From: Phenylobacterium sp.
GTDB lineage: Bacteria > Pseudomonadota > Alphaproteobacteria > Caulobacterales > Caulobacteraceae
Direction of reading: 5' to 3'
DNA: 12,874 nucleotides
Assembly: GCA_028290925.1 (NCBI GenBank)
Contig: JAQGIX010000057.1
Location: forward strand, 1-12,874
The notes under the pieces were generated by a model that had not been told where the DNA came from, did not search any database, and worked only from the letters and a program-made list of their open reading frames with translations. Position numbers and translations under genes: made by a program. Position 1 is the first letter of the stretch. Every line of letters begins with the position of its first letter. This document shows, piece after piece, positions 6,907 through 12,874 of the stretch.

Positions 6907-8799
6907 ATGGCCAAGGCAGAGCCGCAGACGCCGGACGGCGCGGGCGCGGCGACTATCGGGTGGAACACCTACCAGCTGACGCTGGGCGGGCTGGTGACGC
7001 CGATCGGCGTCCACCTGACATTCGACGCCATCGCCGGCGTCTGCGTGGCGCTGCTGGGCCATCCGTGGATCGCCGCGGCGATGTTCCTGTCCGCCGGCGC
7101 CATGGACATCGTCCAGCAGCAGCTGATGGGCCGGTGGCTGGCGCGCAGCGGGGATGTCGACCCCGCCAGGGGCCTGCGCCAGCTCGCACTGCTCTGCTTC
7201 GTCCGGATCAGCGTCTATCTCGCGCCGACCCTGTTCATGGTGCTGACCGGCGGGCTGAAGGAGCTGCTCTATTTCGGCGTCCAGCTCTGTACGCTGGTGA
7301 TCCTGGCGCAGGCGGCGGGCGCGCTGTCGCGCGGCGTCTTCTGGGCGCTCGCCGCGCCGGTGCTGATCGCGGCGACCACCACGGTCCTCTGGCTGCTGCC
7401 GACCGTGCCGGCGGCCGCCTGCCTCATCGGCCTGGCGACGCTGGTGGTGCTGATGGCGATGATCTCGACCACAACCTACAAGGCGATCTCCACCTGGCAC
7501 GCGGCCTTCAACGCCAATGTGGACATGGTCCATGAGCTGCAGGCCGCCAGCGACCAGGCGGTCGCCGAGCGCGAGGCCGCCGACCGGGCCCGCGAGAACG
7601 CCCGCCAGGCGAACCGCGCCAAGTCCAACTTCCTGGCCACCATGAGCCACGAGATCCGCACGCCGATGAACGGCGTCCTGGGCATGGCCCAGCTGCTCAA
7701 GCGCGACGAGATCGACCCCGCCCAAAGCGAACGCCTCGATGTGCTGATCGAGAGCGGAGAATATCTGCTGTCGATCCTCAACGACATCCTGGACGTCTCC
7801 AAGATCGACGCCGGCCGGCTGGACATCACGCCCGCGCCGGAGAACCTGCGGCTGTTCCTCGACCGGCTGGTCGGCTTCTGGGGCCCGCGCGCCGACGAGA
7901 AGGGCGTGGCCCTGGTCCTCAGCGTCTCCGACAGCGTGCCGGACGTCGTGCTGGTCGACGGGCTGCGCCTGCGCCAGGTGCTGTTCAACCTGGTCGGCAA
8001 CGCCTTGAAGTTCACGGAAAAGGGCGCCGTGGAGGTGGTGGCCGAGGCCATGCCGAACGGCGAGGGCGCGGTCCTGCTGCACCTGGCCGTGCGCGACTCC
8101 GGCGTGGGCATAGCGCCGGACGATCTTCCGGTGCTGTTCGAGCGCTTCAGCCAGGTGGACGAGTCCGAGGTGCGCCGGTTCGGCGGCACCGGCCTGGGCC
8201 TGGCCATCGCCAAGCAACTCACCGAACTGATGGGCGGCCGCATCTGGGTCGAGAGCGAGATCGGCCGGGGTTCGACCTTCCGCATCAAGCTTCCGCTCGC
8301 CCTGGCGGAGGCCTCGGCTCCGGCCCGCGCCGCCGAGCCGGCCGGTCCGACGGCGCCGGCCGGGCTCAAGGTGCTGGCGGTGGACGACAACGCCGTCAAC
8401 CTGCTGGTCCTCGATCAACTGCTCACCAGCCTCGGCCACCAGGTCGCCAAGGCGGCCAGCGGTCGCGAGGCGCTCGAGGCCATGGCGGCCGAGCCGTTCG
8501 ACCTGGTGCTGCTGGACATCCAGATGCCCGGCATGACCGGCATCGAGGTGCTGGCGACCCTGCGCGGCCAGGGCGGACCGAACCGCCATGCGCCGGTGGT
8601 CGCGCTGACCGCCGACGTCACCTCCGGCGGCCGTGAGCGCTATCTGACGCTCGGCTTCACCGAACACGCCGCCAAGCCGATCCAGATCCAGGAACTGATG
8701 GCGGCGATCGGCCGGGCCATGGCCGCGGCGCCCGGCGCCCTCACGCGGCCTGAAGCTCCGGCAGGTCGTGCAGCGCGGGGTCGAGCCCGCGCCCCATGA
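6907..8799 (+). CDS. Hybrid sensor histidine kinase with multi-pass membrane input and receiver domain
   Basis: This 630-residue inner-membrane kinase should sense a signal through its membrane domain, autophosphorylate on His and pass the phosphate to its own receiver. The N-terminal 190 residues form about six hydrophobic helices without a large periplasmic loop or a recognisable PAS domain. A coiled coil rich in Ala, Glu and Arg (about 205-240) links to the HisKA domain, with SHEIRTPMN giving His248. The ATPase domain has the N box NLVGNALKFTEKG (361-373), G1 DSGVGI (397-402), F box FERFSQ (411-416) and G2 GGTGLGLAI (426-434). After an Ala/Pro linker comes a receiver (about 487-605) with VDDNAVN (492-498), the acceptor Asp537 in LLDIQMPGM, Thr568 and Lys590. 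All catalytic residues are present. The last 20 residues are a basic, low-complexity tail overlapping the convergent gene. No cognate regulator is adjacent. The ATG has a good AGGGGGA site. Confidence 0.95.
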   Translation: MAKAEPQTPDGAGAATIGWNTYQLTLGGLVTPIGVHLTFDAIAGVCVALLGHPWIAAAMFLSAGAMDIVQQQLMGRWLARSGDVDPARGLRQLALLCFVRISVYLAPTLFMVLTGGLKELLYFGVQLCTLVILAQAAGALSRGVFWALAAPVLIAATTTVLWLLPTVPAAACLIGLATLVVLMAMISTTTYKAISTWHAAFNANVDMVHELQAASDQAVAEREAADRARENARQANRAKSNFLATMSHEIRTPMNGVLGMAQLLKRDEIDPAQSERLDVLIESGEYLLSILNDILDVSKIDAGRLDITPAPENLRLFLDRLVGFWGPRADEKGVALVLSVSDSVPDVVLVDGLRLRQVLFNLVGNALKFTEKGAVEVVAEAMPNGEGAVLLHLAVRDSGVGIAPDDLPVLFERFSQVDESEVRRFGGTGLGLAIAKQLTELMGGRIWVESEIGRGSTFRIKLPLALAEASAPARAAEPAGPTAPAGLKVLAVDDNAVNLLVLDQLLTSLGHQVAKAASGREALEAMAAEPFDLVLLDIQMPGMTGIEVLATLRGQGGPNRHAPVVALTADVTSGGRERYLTLGFTEHAAKPIQIQELMAAIGRAMAAAPGALTRPEAPAGRAARGRARAP

Positions 8800-9922
8800 G
8801 GTCGATGAAGTTGTCGCGATAGAACCGGCGACGGGCGGCCTCGGAGACGCCCTGCAGGCTGTCGTTGAACCGCTTCAGCGGATTGCGGCCACCCTCGATG
8901 TGAGGGAAATCGGAGGAGAACAGGCACATCTCCTCGCCCGAGTTCTGCATGATCCAGCGCACGTCCTCGTGCGGATAGGGCGTGACGCGGAGCTGCCGCC
9001 GCAGGATCTCACTGGGCTTGCCGCTGAGCTTCTGCAGCCGCTCCTCCTTGCCGAACGCGGCCACGCCGGAATCCAGGAACTTCATCAGGCTGGGCAGCCA
9101 TGAGCCGCCGAGCTCGATCGCCCCGAACTTCAGCTTCGGGAAGCGGTCGAACACACCGTCGATCACCAGCACCGAGAGCGTCTGCCAGACCGACAGCGGA
9201 ATGGTCATGAAGGTGAGCGAGGTGAAGTTCTCGTCGCCGCCGTGGAAGTCCTTCACCTGCGGCAGGCCGTTCTCGAGGTAGTCGCGGTGCATCTTCTCCT
9301 CGCCGCCGACGTGGAAGAGGATCGGCACGCCGGCCTCCTGGGCGACGGCCCACAGGGCGTCGAGCTCCACATGGCTGGGCGAGAAGCCGGGCGGATGCCG
9401 CGAGGGGATGATCAGCGCCTTGGCGCCCAGCGCCAGGGCCTCGCGGGCGATCTCCGGCGCGCGCGCCCGGTCGACCAGCGGTACATAGCCGGTGGCCAGC
9501 AGCCGCCGGTCGACCGAGCAGAACTCGGTCATCATCCGGTTGTGGGCCCGCGCCGTCTCGGCGGCGAGCTCCACCTCGCCCATCTGCTCCAGCCCGAAGT
9601 TGGAGAGGCAGGCGGTGGTGAACACCAGCTGCGAAGCGAAGCCGAGGTAGTCGAGGGTCTTGGGCCGGTCGTCGGCGCGGAAGGCGCCCAGGGCCTCGTA
9701 GTTCTTGCGCAGCAGGATGTTGGCCTCGGCGCCGGCGCGGAACTCGGGGTCCAGCGGCTTCTCCGCGGCCTTGGCGAACCACTCGGGCAGCACGTCCTTG
9801 CGCCCGGTCTTCTCCACGAAGGCGTCGCGGAATCTGGGGTCGATGTAGCGGTTGATCGTCCCCGGCAGCTCCATGATGTGGGAGTCCGCGTCGTGGATGG
9901 TTTGGCCCTCGACGTACGGCAT
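8741..9922 (-). CDS. Amidohydrolase family protein (Amidohydro_2 / COG2159)
   Basis: This is a predicted metal-dependent TIM-barrel hydrolase or decarboxylase of the Amidohydrolase_2 family, relatives of which act on aromatic or cyclic carboxylates. The 393-residue form begins with DADSHIME (11-18), a D-x-H variant of the usual N-terminal HxH metal motif. Other barrel landmarks are His204 (FHVGG), the strand GAIELGGSWLP (267-277), and SSDFPHIEGGRNPLKRF (336-352) carrying the conserved Asp338. I chose the ATG at 9922 because AGGGAGG (9930-9936 on this strand) sits 7 bases upstream. A GTG at 9949 would add nine residues, would place that ribosome site inside the gene, and would overlap the divergent glycosylase. 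Its stop lies inside the 3' end of the kinase gene (59-base tail-to-tail overlap). Substrate is not predictable; family assignment is firm. Confidence 0.9.
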   Translation of the reverse strand: MPYVEGQTIHDADSHIMELPGTINRYIDPRFRDAFVEKTGRKDVLPEWFAKAAEKPLDPEFRAGAEANILLRKNYEALGAFRADDRPKTLDYLGFASQLVFTTACLSNFGLEQMGEVELAAETARAHNRMMTEFCSVDRRLLATGYVPLVDRARAPEIAREALALGAKALIIPSRHPPGFSPSHVELDALWAVAQEAGVPILFHVGGEEKMHRDYLENGLPQVKDFHGGDENFTSLTFMTIPLSVWQTLSVLVIDGVFDRFPKLKFGAIELGGSWLPSLMKFLDSGVAAFGKEERLQKLSGKPSEILRRQLRVTPYPHEDVRWIMQNSGEEMCLFSSDFPHIEGGRNPLKRFNDSLQGVSEAARRRFYRDNFIDLMGRGLDPALHDLPELQAA

Positions 9923-9928
9923 GCGACA

Positions 9929-9937
9929 TCCTCCCTT
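9929..9937 (-). promoter_or_regulatory. Ribosome binding site deciding the amidohydrolase start
   Basis: On the minus strand this reads AAGGGAGGA, an almost ideal Shine-Dalgarno, 7 bases from its core to the ATG at 9922. It supports that ATG over the upstream GTG at 9949. It fills most of the 15-base gap to the divergent glycosylase start. Confidence 0.7.
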
Positions 9938-10534
9938 ATGGTTGGGCACATTTCACGCCTCGGTGCGGAGGGGCGTCAAGCTGAGGTTTTCGCGCTGCCG
10001 CCGGTGGAGGCCGCCCGCGCCCTGATCGGCTGGACGCTGCTGCTCGACGGGGTCGGCGGGGTGATCGTCGAGACCGAGGCCTACCACCGCGAGGATCCGG
10101 CCTCGCACAGCTTTTCCGGCCCGACGCCGCGCAATGCGGTGATGTTCGGCCCCGCGGGGCGCGCCTATGTCTACCGCTCCTACGGCATCCACTGGTGCCT
10201 GAACGCGGTCTGCGGACCGGAGCCCGGCAGCGCCGTGCTGATCCGCGCGCTTGAGCCGACGCACGGCCTGGAGATCATGCGCGAGCGGCGAGGCACCGCC
10301 GAGCTCCGCCAGCTGTGCTCTGGGCCGGGCAAGCTCTGCCAGGCGCTGGGGATCACGAGGGGTCACGACGGCCTGCCGCTGGACGCGCCGCCCTTTGCGC
10401 TAACGGAGCGTACTCATGAGCCCTCGATCGTCGCGGGCCGCCGCATCGGCATCAGCCGCGCGGCCGAGCTGCCGTGGCGCTTCGGGTTGGCCGGCTCGAA
10501 GTTCCTGAGCCGGCCGTTTCCGAGCGTGCGCTAG
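9938..10534 (+). CDS. mpg: DNA-3-methyladenine glycosylase (AAG/Mpg family)
   Basis: This monofunctional base-excision repair enzyme should remove alkylated purines such as 3-methyladenine and hypoxanthine from DNA. The 198 residues match the compact bacterial AAG fold (PF02245). VETEAYHRED (44-53) contains Glu47, aligned with the water-activating Glu125 of human AAG, and Tyr49 aligned with the intercalation-pocket Tyr127. His57 in the ASHSFSG segment aligns with His136. Other family blocks are TPRNAVMFGPAGRAYVYRSYG (63-83), LIRALEP (101-107, with the conserved Arg103) and ISRAAELPWRFGLAGSKFLSR (172-192). The ATG at 9938 has no Shine-Dalgarno and lies 15 bases from the divergent amidohydrolase start. 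It may be read from a leaderless transcript, or from the in-frame GTG 22 codons downstream, although the latter would cut close to the conserved core. Its TAG stop overlaps the peroxiredoxin stop. Confidence 0.93.
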   Translation: MVGHISRLGAEGRQAEVFALPPVEAARALIGWTLLLDGVGGVIVETEAYHREDPASHSFSGPTPRNAVMFGPAGRAYVYRSYGIHWCLNAVCGPEPGSAVLIRALEPTHGLEIMRERRGTAELRQLCSGPGKLCQALGITRGHDGLPLDAPPFALTERTHEPSIVAGRRIGISRAAELPWRFGLAGSKFLSRPFPSVR

Positions 10535-11013
10535 AGCTGGGCCATCAGATATTCGGCGGAGGAGACGCGGAATTCGCCGCCCTCCTCGATGTTCAGCTCC
10601 TTCACCACGCCGTCGTCGACGATCATGGAATAGCGCTGTGAGCGCAGGCCCATGCCGAAGCGCGAAGCGTCGAAATCCAGGCCCACGGCCTTGGTGAACT
10701 CCGCCCCGCCGTCGGCCAGCATGACGATGTCTTCGCCCACCGCCTGATCCTCGGCCCAGGCGCGCATCACGAACGCGTCGTTCACCGACAGGCAGGCGAT
10801 CACGTCGACGCCCTTGCCCTTGATGTCCTGGGAGAGCTGCTTGAAGCCCGGCAGGTGCTTGGCCGAACAGGTCGGCGTGAAGGCGCCCGGCAGGGCGAAC
10901 AGCGCCACCCGCCGGCCCTTGAAGAAGTCCTCAGTCTTCACCGGCTTCGGCCCTTCGGCCGTGGCCTCGGTGAGCGTGACGTTCGGCAGCCTGTCGCCGA
11001 CTTTGATGGTCAT
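10531..11013 (-). CDS. Peroxiredoxin, Prx5 subfamily (redoxin domain)
   Basis: This is a thiol peroxidase that reduces hydrogen peroxide and organic peroxides through a Cys sulfenic-acid intermediate, in the cytoplasm. The 160-residue form carries the Prx active site PGAFTPTCS (42-50), with Pro42, Thr46 and the peroxidatic Cys49, and the conserved Arg127 in LRSQRY. Cys74 in ACLSVND is a common Prx5 position. No Cys is seen near the C terminus where the resolving Cys of atypical 2-Cys PRDX5 lies, so it probably uses glutathione/glutaredoxin or another external thiol. I chose the ATG at 11013 because AGAGGA lies about 7 bases upstream and the Prx fold starts at once; extending upstream to 11070 adds a non-conserved stretch. 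Divergent from yqgE and convergent with mpg. Confidence 0.93.
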   Translation of the reverse strand: MTIKVGDRLPNVTLTEATAEGPKPVKTEDFFKGRRVALFALPGAFTPTCSAKHLPGFKQLSQDIKGKGVDVIACLSVNDAFVMRAWAEDQAVGEDIVMLADGGAEFTKAVGLDFDASRFGMGLRSQRYSMIVDDGVVKELNIEEGGEFRVSSAEYLMAQL

Positions 11014-11129
11014 GGGCGTTTCCTCTCGGGTGATTGCGCTTGCACATAGGCCGTACGGCGGCGGCTGCAACCACGCGATCGCAAAACGGTCCTTGAATAC
11101 GCCATCATCCCCGCCAAGATTGGAACCCG
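11014..11129. promoter_or_regulatory. Divergent promoter region between peroxiredoxin and yqgE
   Basis: These 116 bases separate two outward-facing starts, so both promoters should lie here or just inside the genes. For the peroxiredoxin side, the minus strand shows TTGCAG, 16 bases, then TATGTG about 20 bases upstream of the ribosome site, a weak sigma-70-like pair. On the plus strand TTGAAT occurs about 40 bases before the yqgE ATG without a convincing -10. I see no OxyR-like or LexA-like (GTTC-N7-GTTC) site. Confidence 0.3.
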
Positions 11130-11693
11130 ATGCAAGGCGGTTTCTTTTCCGGCCAACTGCTGATCGCCATGCCGGGCATCTCCGATCCCCGGTTCGAGCG
11201 CGCGCTGATCCTGGTCTGCGCCCACGACGAGCAGCACGCCATGGGCGTGGCGGTGAACCGCCCGGTGGAGGGGCTGACCTTTCCCGAGCTGCTCACGCGC
11301 CTGGAGATCAAGTCCACGATCGTCCTGCCGCCGGACCTGGTGCTGATGGGCGGCCCGGTGGAGCGCGAGCGCGGCTTCGTGGTCCACACCGGCGACTACA
11401 CGGGCGAGCATACCCTGGCTGTCGGCGACGGCCTGGCGCTCACCGCCTCGCGGGAGGTGCTGGCGGCGATCGCCACCCACGACCACCCGCCGCGCCGGGC
11501 GTTTCTCGCCCTGGGCTACGCCGGCTGGGGCGCGGGCCAGCTGGAGGACGAGATCAAGGAGAACGTCTGGCTCACCTGCGAACCGGACGACGAGCTGGTG
11601 TTCGGCGCCGACTACGACCGAAAATGGGGACGGGCGCTGGCCAAGATCGGCGTCGACCCCGACCGGCTGAGCGCCATCGCCGGGAGAGCCTGA
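11130..11693 (+). CDS. yqgE: YqgE/AlgH family protein (UPF0301)
   Basis: This 187-residue member of the DUF179/UPF0301 family is a cytoplasmic protein of unknown biochemical role, named after AlgH, which was linked to alginate regulation in Pseudomonas. Family signatures are strong: AMPGISDPRFERALI at 13-27, VNRP at 42-45, GGPVERERGFVVH at 74-86, and GYAGWGAGQLEDEI at 129-142. Length is typical. No signal peptide or membrane segment is seen. Only a short GGAA precedes the ATG by five bases, so translation initiation may be weak or leaderless. I recall the C. crescentus homologue as CC_3395, next to pdeA (CC_3396), which matches the neighbour here. Its 3' end faces the phosphodiesterase across 54 bases. 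Confidence 0.92.
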   Translation: MQGGFFSGQLLIAMPGISDPRFERALILVCAHDEQHAMGVAVNRPVEGLTFPELLTRLEIKSTIVLPPDLVLMGGPVERERGFVVHTGDYTGEHTLAVGDGLALTASREVLAAIATHDHPPRRAFLALGYAGWGAGQLEDEIKENVWLTCEPDDELVFGADYDRKWGRALAKIGVDPDRLSAIAGRA

Positions 11694-11696
11694 ACG

Positions 11697-11736
11697 GCAG
11701 CCGGCAACAGTGGACACCACCCTTGCGTCCGGCTGC
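11697..11736. terminator. Nested inverted repeat between convergent yqgE and pdeA-like gene
   Basis: GCAGCCGG (11697-11704) pairs perfectly with CCGGCTGC (11729-11736), an 8-base GC-rich stem. Inside the 24-base loop, GTGG (11710-11713) and CCAC (11717-11720) form a second perfect stem with a 3-base loop. It sits in the 54-base gap between two facing stop codons, where a bidirectional terminator is expected. Neither side has a T-run, so intrinsic termination would be weak. Confidence 0.4.
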
Positions 11737-11747
11737 GCGCCAAAAGC

Positions 11748-12874
11748 CTACCCCCTGGAGCCCTTGGCCTTCACCGGCGCGGCGCCGTCCACATAGCTTT
11801 CGTTGAGATAGACCTCGGCCTCCTGCGCCGACAGCGCCGGGGCGTAGCCGAAGCCCTGGCCGTAGTCGCAGCCGATGGCCAGCAAGGCGCGGGCCATGCC
11901 GGCGTTCTCCACGCCCTCGGCCACCACCTCCAGGGCCAGGTCCTGGCCGAGCCGGACCACGGAGGTGACGATCTTCGCCGAGCCCTCGTTGGTGGCCATG
12001 GTGCGCACGAAATAGCGGTCGATCTTCAGGGTGTCGAAGGGCAGCCGGGTCAGGTAGCTCAGCGACGAGAAGCCGGTGCCGAAATCGTCCAGCGCCAGGG
12101 CCGCGCCGGCGGCGCGCAGGTCCTCCAGGATCACCGCCGCCCGGTCCGGATCGCGCATGACGTCGCTCTCGGTGACCTCCAGCTTCAGGGCGCCCGGCGG
12201 CAGGCCGGTCTCGCGGCGGATGGCCTCCACGTCGGCCACCAGGTCCGGCCGGTCGATCTCGCCGGTGGAGAGGTTGACGGCGACCGTCAGCTCCCCCGCC
12301 GCGGCGTGGTTCAGCCGCCACTCGGCCAGTTGCTTGGCCGCCTGGCGCATCATCATGGCGCCGAGGTCGCGCATCATGCCCATCTCGTCGCACAGCGGCA
12401 GGAACTGCTCGGGCGTCAGCAGGCCGCGCCTGGGATGGCGCCAGCGGACCAGGGCCTCGAACCCGGAGATCGCCCCGGTCGAGAGCCGCACGATCGGCTG
12501 GTAGTAGGGGGTGAGCTCGCCGCGGGTCAGCGCGCCGCGCAGATCGCCCTCCAGCGCCAGGCGGGACAGGCCGTCGGTCTCCAGCGTCCGGCCGTAGGCG
12601 GCGGCCCCGCCGCGGCCGTGACTCTTGGCGGACTCCACGGCGAGCTCGGCGCGGCGCAGCAGCTCGGCGGCTTCCGGCGCATCGAAGCCGCCCTCGGCCT
12701 CGACGGCGCCGATGGACAGCGTCGGGTGGATGTCGAAGCCGGCGACGCGCAGCGGCTGCTCCAGCGCGCGGCGCAGGGCGTCGGGACCCGGCGACATCGC
12801 GGACGGCGCCAGCGCGGCGAACTCATCCTCGCCGATGCGAGCCAGCAAGGCGCCGGCCGGGAAGGCGGCGGCCA
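11748..12874 (-). CDS. pdeA: GEDEF-EAL c-di-GMP phosphodiesterase, PdeA-like (5' end outside window)
   Basis: This should hydrolyse the second messenger c-di-GMP to pGpG. The visible 374 residues, numbered from the first full codon at the window edge, contain the end of a degenerate GGDEF domain and a complete EAL domain. The A-site reads GEDEF (14-18) and the position of the RxxD inhibitory site holds PAGA, so cyclase activity is unlikely. The EAL domain keeps all catalytic positions: EAL at 139-141, Asn200, Glu232, DDFGTG (262-267), Lys283, Glu319 and Gln339. C. crescentus PdeA has the same GEDEF motif, whose GTP binding activates the EAL domain, and is cleared by ClpXP with CpdR at the G1-S transition. 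Its C-terminal Arg-Gly is needed for turnover, as I recall, and this protein also ends in SRG. The missing N terminus should hold the start of GGDEF and probably a PAS domain. Confidence 0.88.
   Translation of the reverse strand, partial: AAAFPAGALLARIGEDEFAALAPSAMSPGPDALRRALEQPLRVAGFDIHPTLSIGAVEAEGGFDAPEAAELLRRAELAVESAKSHGRGGAAAYGRTLETDGLSRLALEGDLRGALTRGELTPYYQPIVRLSTGAISGFEALVRWRHPRRGLLTPEQFLPLCDEMGMMRDLGAMMMRQAAKQLAEWRLNHAAAGELTVAVNLSTGEIDRPDLVADVEAIRRETGLPPGALKLEVTESDVMRDPDRAAVILEDLRAAGAALALDDFGTGFSSLSYLTRLPFDTLKIDRYFVRTMATNEGSAKIVTSVVRLGQDLALEVVAEGVENAGMARALLAIGCDYGQGFGYAPALSAQEAEVYLNESYVDGAAPVKAKGSRG

Noticed and set aside
9242..9937. Upstream extension of the glycosylase frame to a 430-residue protein
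   Set aside because: The extra 232 codons are antisense to the amidohydrolase. The AAG fold is complete from the ATG at 9938.
11014..11129. OxyR or LexA control of the peroxiredoxin and glycosylase
   Set aside because: I found no GTTC-N7-GTTC or convincing OxyR-type repeat near either start.

Overview
The window is a GC-rich, densely packed piece of an alphaproteobacterial chromosome, most likely Caulobacteraceae (Caulobacter or Phenylobacterium type). The strongest pointer is the right end: a GEDEF-EAL phosphodiesterase that looks like Caulobacter PdeA lies convergent to a YqgE/AlgH (UPF0301) gene. I recall the same neighbourhood around C. crescentus CC_3395/CC_3396. There are eleven genes, two of them cut by the window edges. 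I see no RNA genes, insertion sequences, CRISPR arrays or signs of recent transfer, and no gene-free stretch longer than 155 bases.

Left block, 1-4913, minus strand: five genes read right to left. They are a secreted YceI protein, a cytochrome b561-YceI fusion, a signal-peptide-bearing methyltransferase-like protein, a Sua5-type threonylcarbamoyl-AMP synthase and a GlcD-type FAD oxidase that runs off the left edge. The gaps (6, 55, 35 and about 123 bases) suggest one transcription unit, at least for the first four. The first three genes look like an envelope module: a polyisoprenoid-binding lipocalin-like fold, a quinol-linked di-haem membrane protein carrying a second such fold, and a putative exported SAM-fold protein. 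This is the best candidate for an incompletely described system here.

Middle block, 5068-8799, plus strand: a DmdC-like acyl-CoA dehydrogenase diverges from the YceI gene across a 154-base region holding three copies of GGATCAG. It is followed by a membrane-bound hybrid histidine kinase. A perfect dyad sits upstream of the kinase and overlaps its candidate -35 element.

Right block, 8741-12874: genes alternate in orientation and are packed very tightly. An amidohydrolase overlaps the kinase tail to tail by 59 bases. A 3-methyladenine DNA glycosylase starts 15 bases from the amidohydrolase start, and a Prx5-type peroxiredoxin shares a palindromic CTAG stop with the glycosylase. The YqgE/AlgH protein diverges from the peroxiredoxin, and the pdeA-like gene converges on yqgE across a 54-base gap with a nested hairpin. 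The right end therefore combines DNA-alkylation repair, peroxide defence and c-di-GMP turnover genes. They appear to be neighbours by compaction rather than one pathway.
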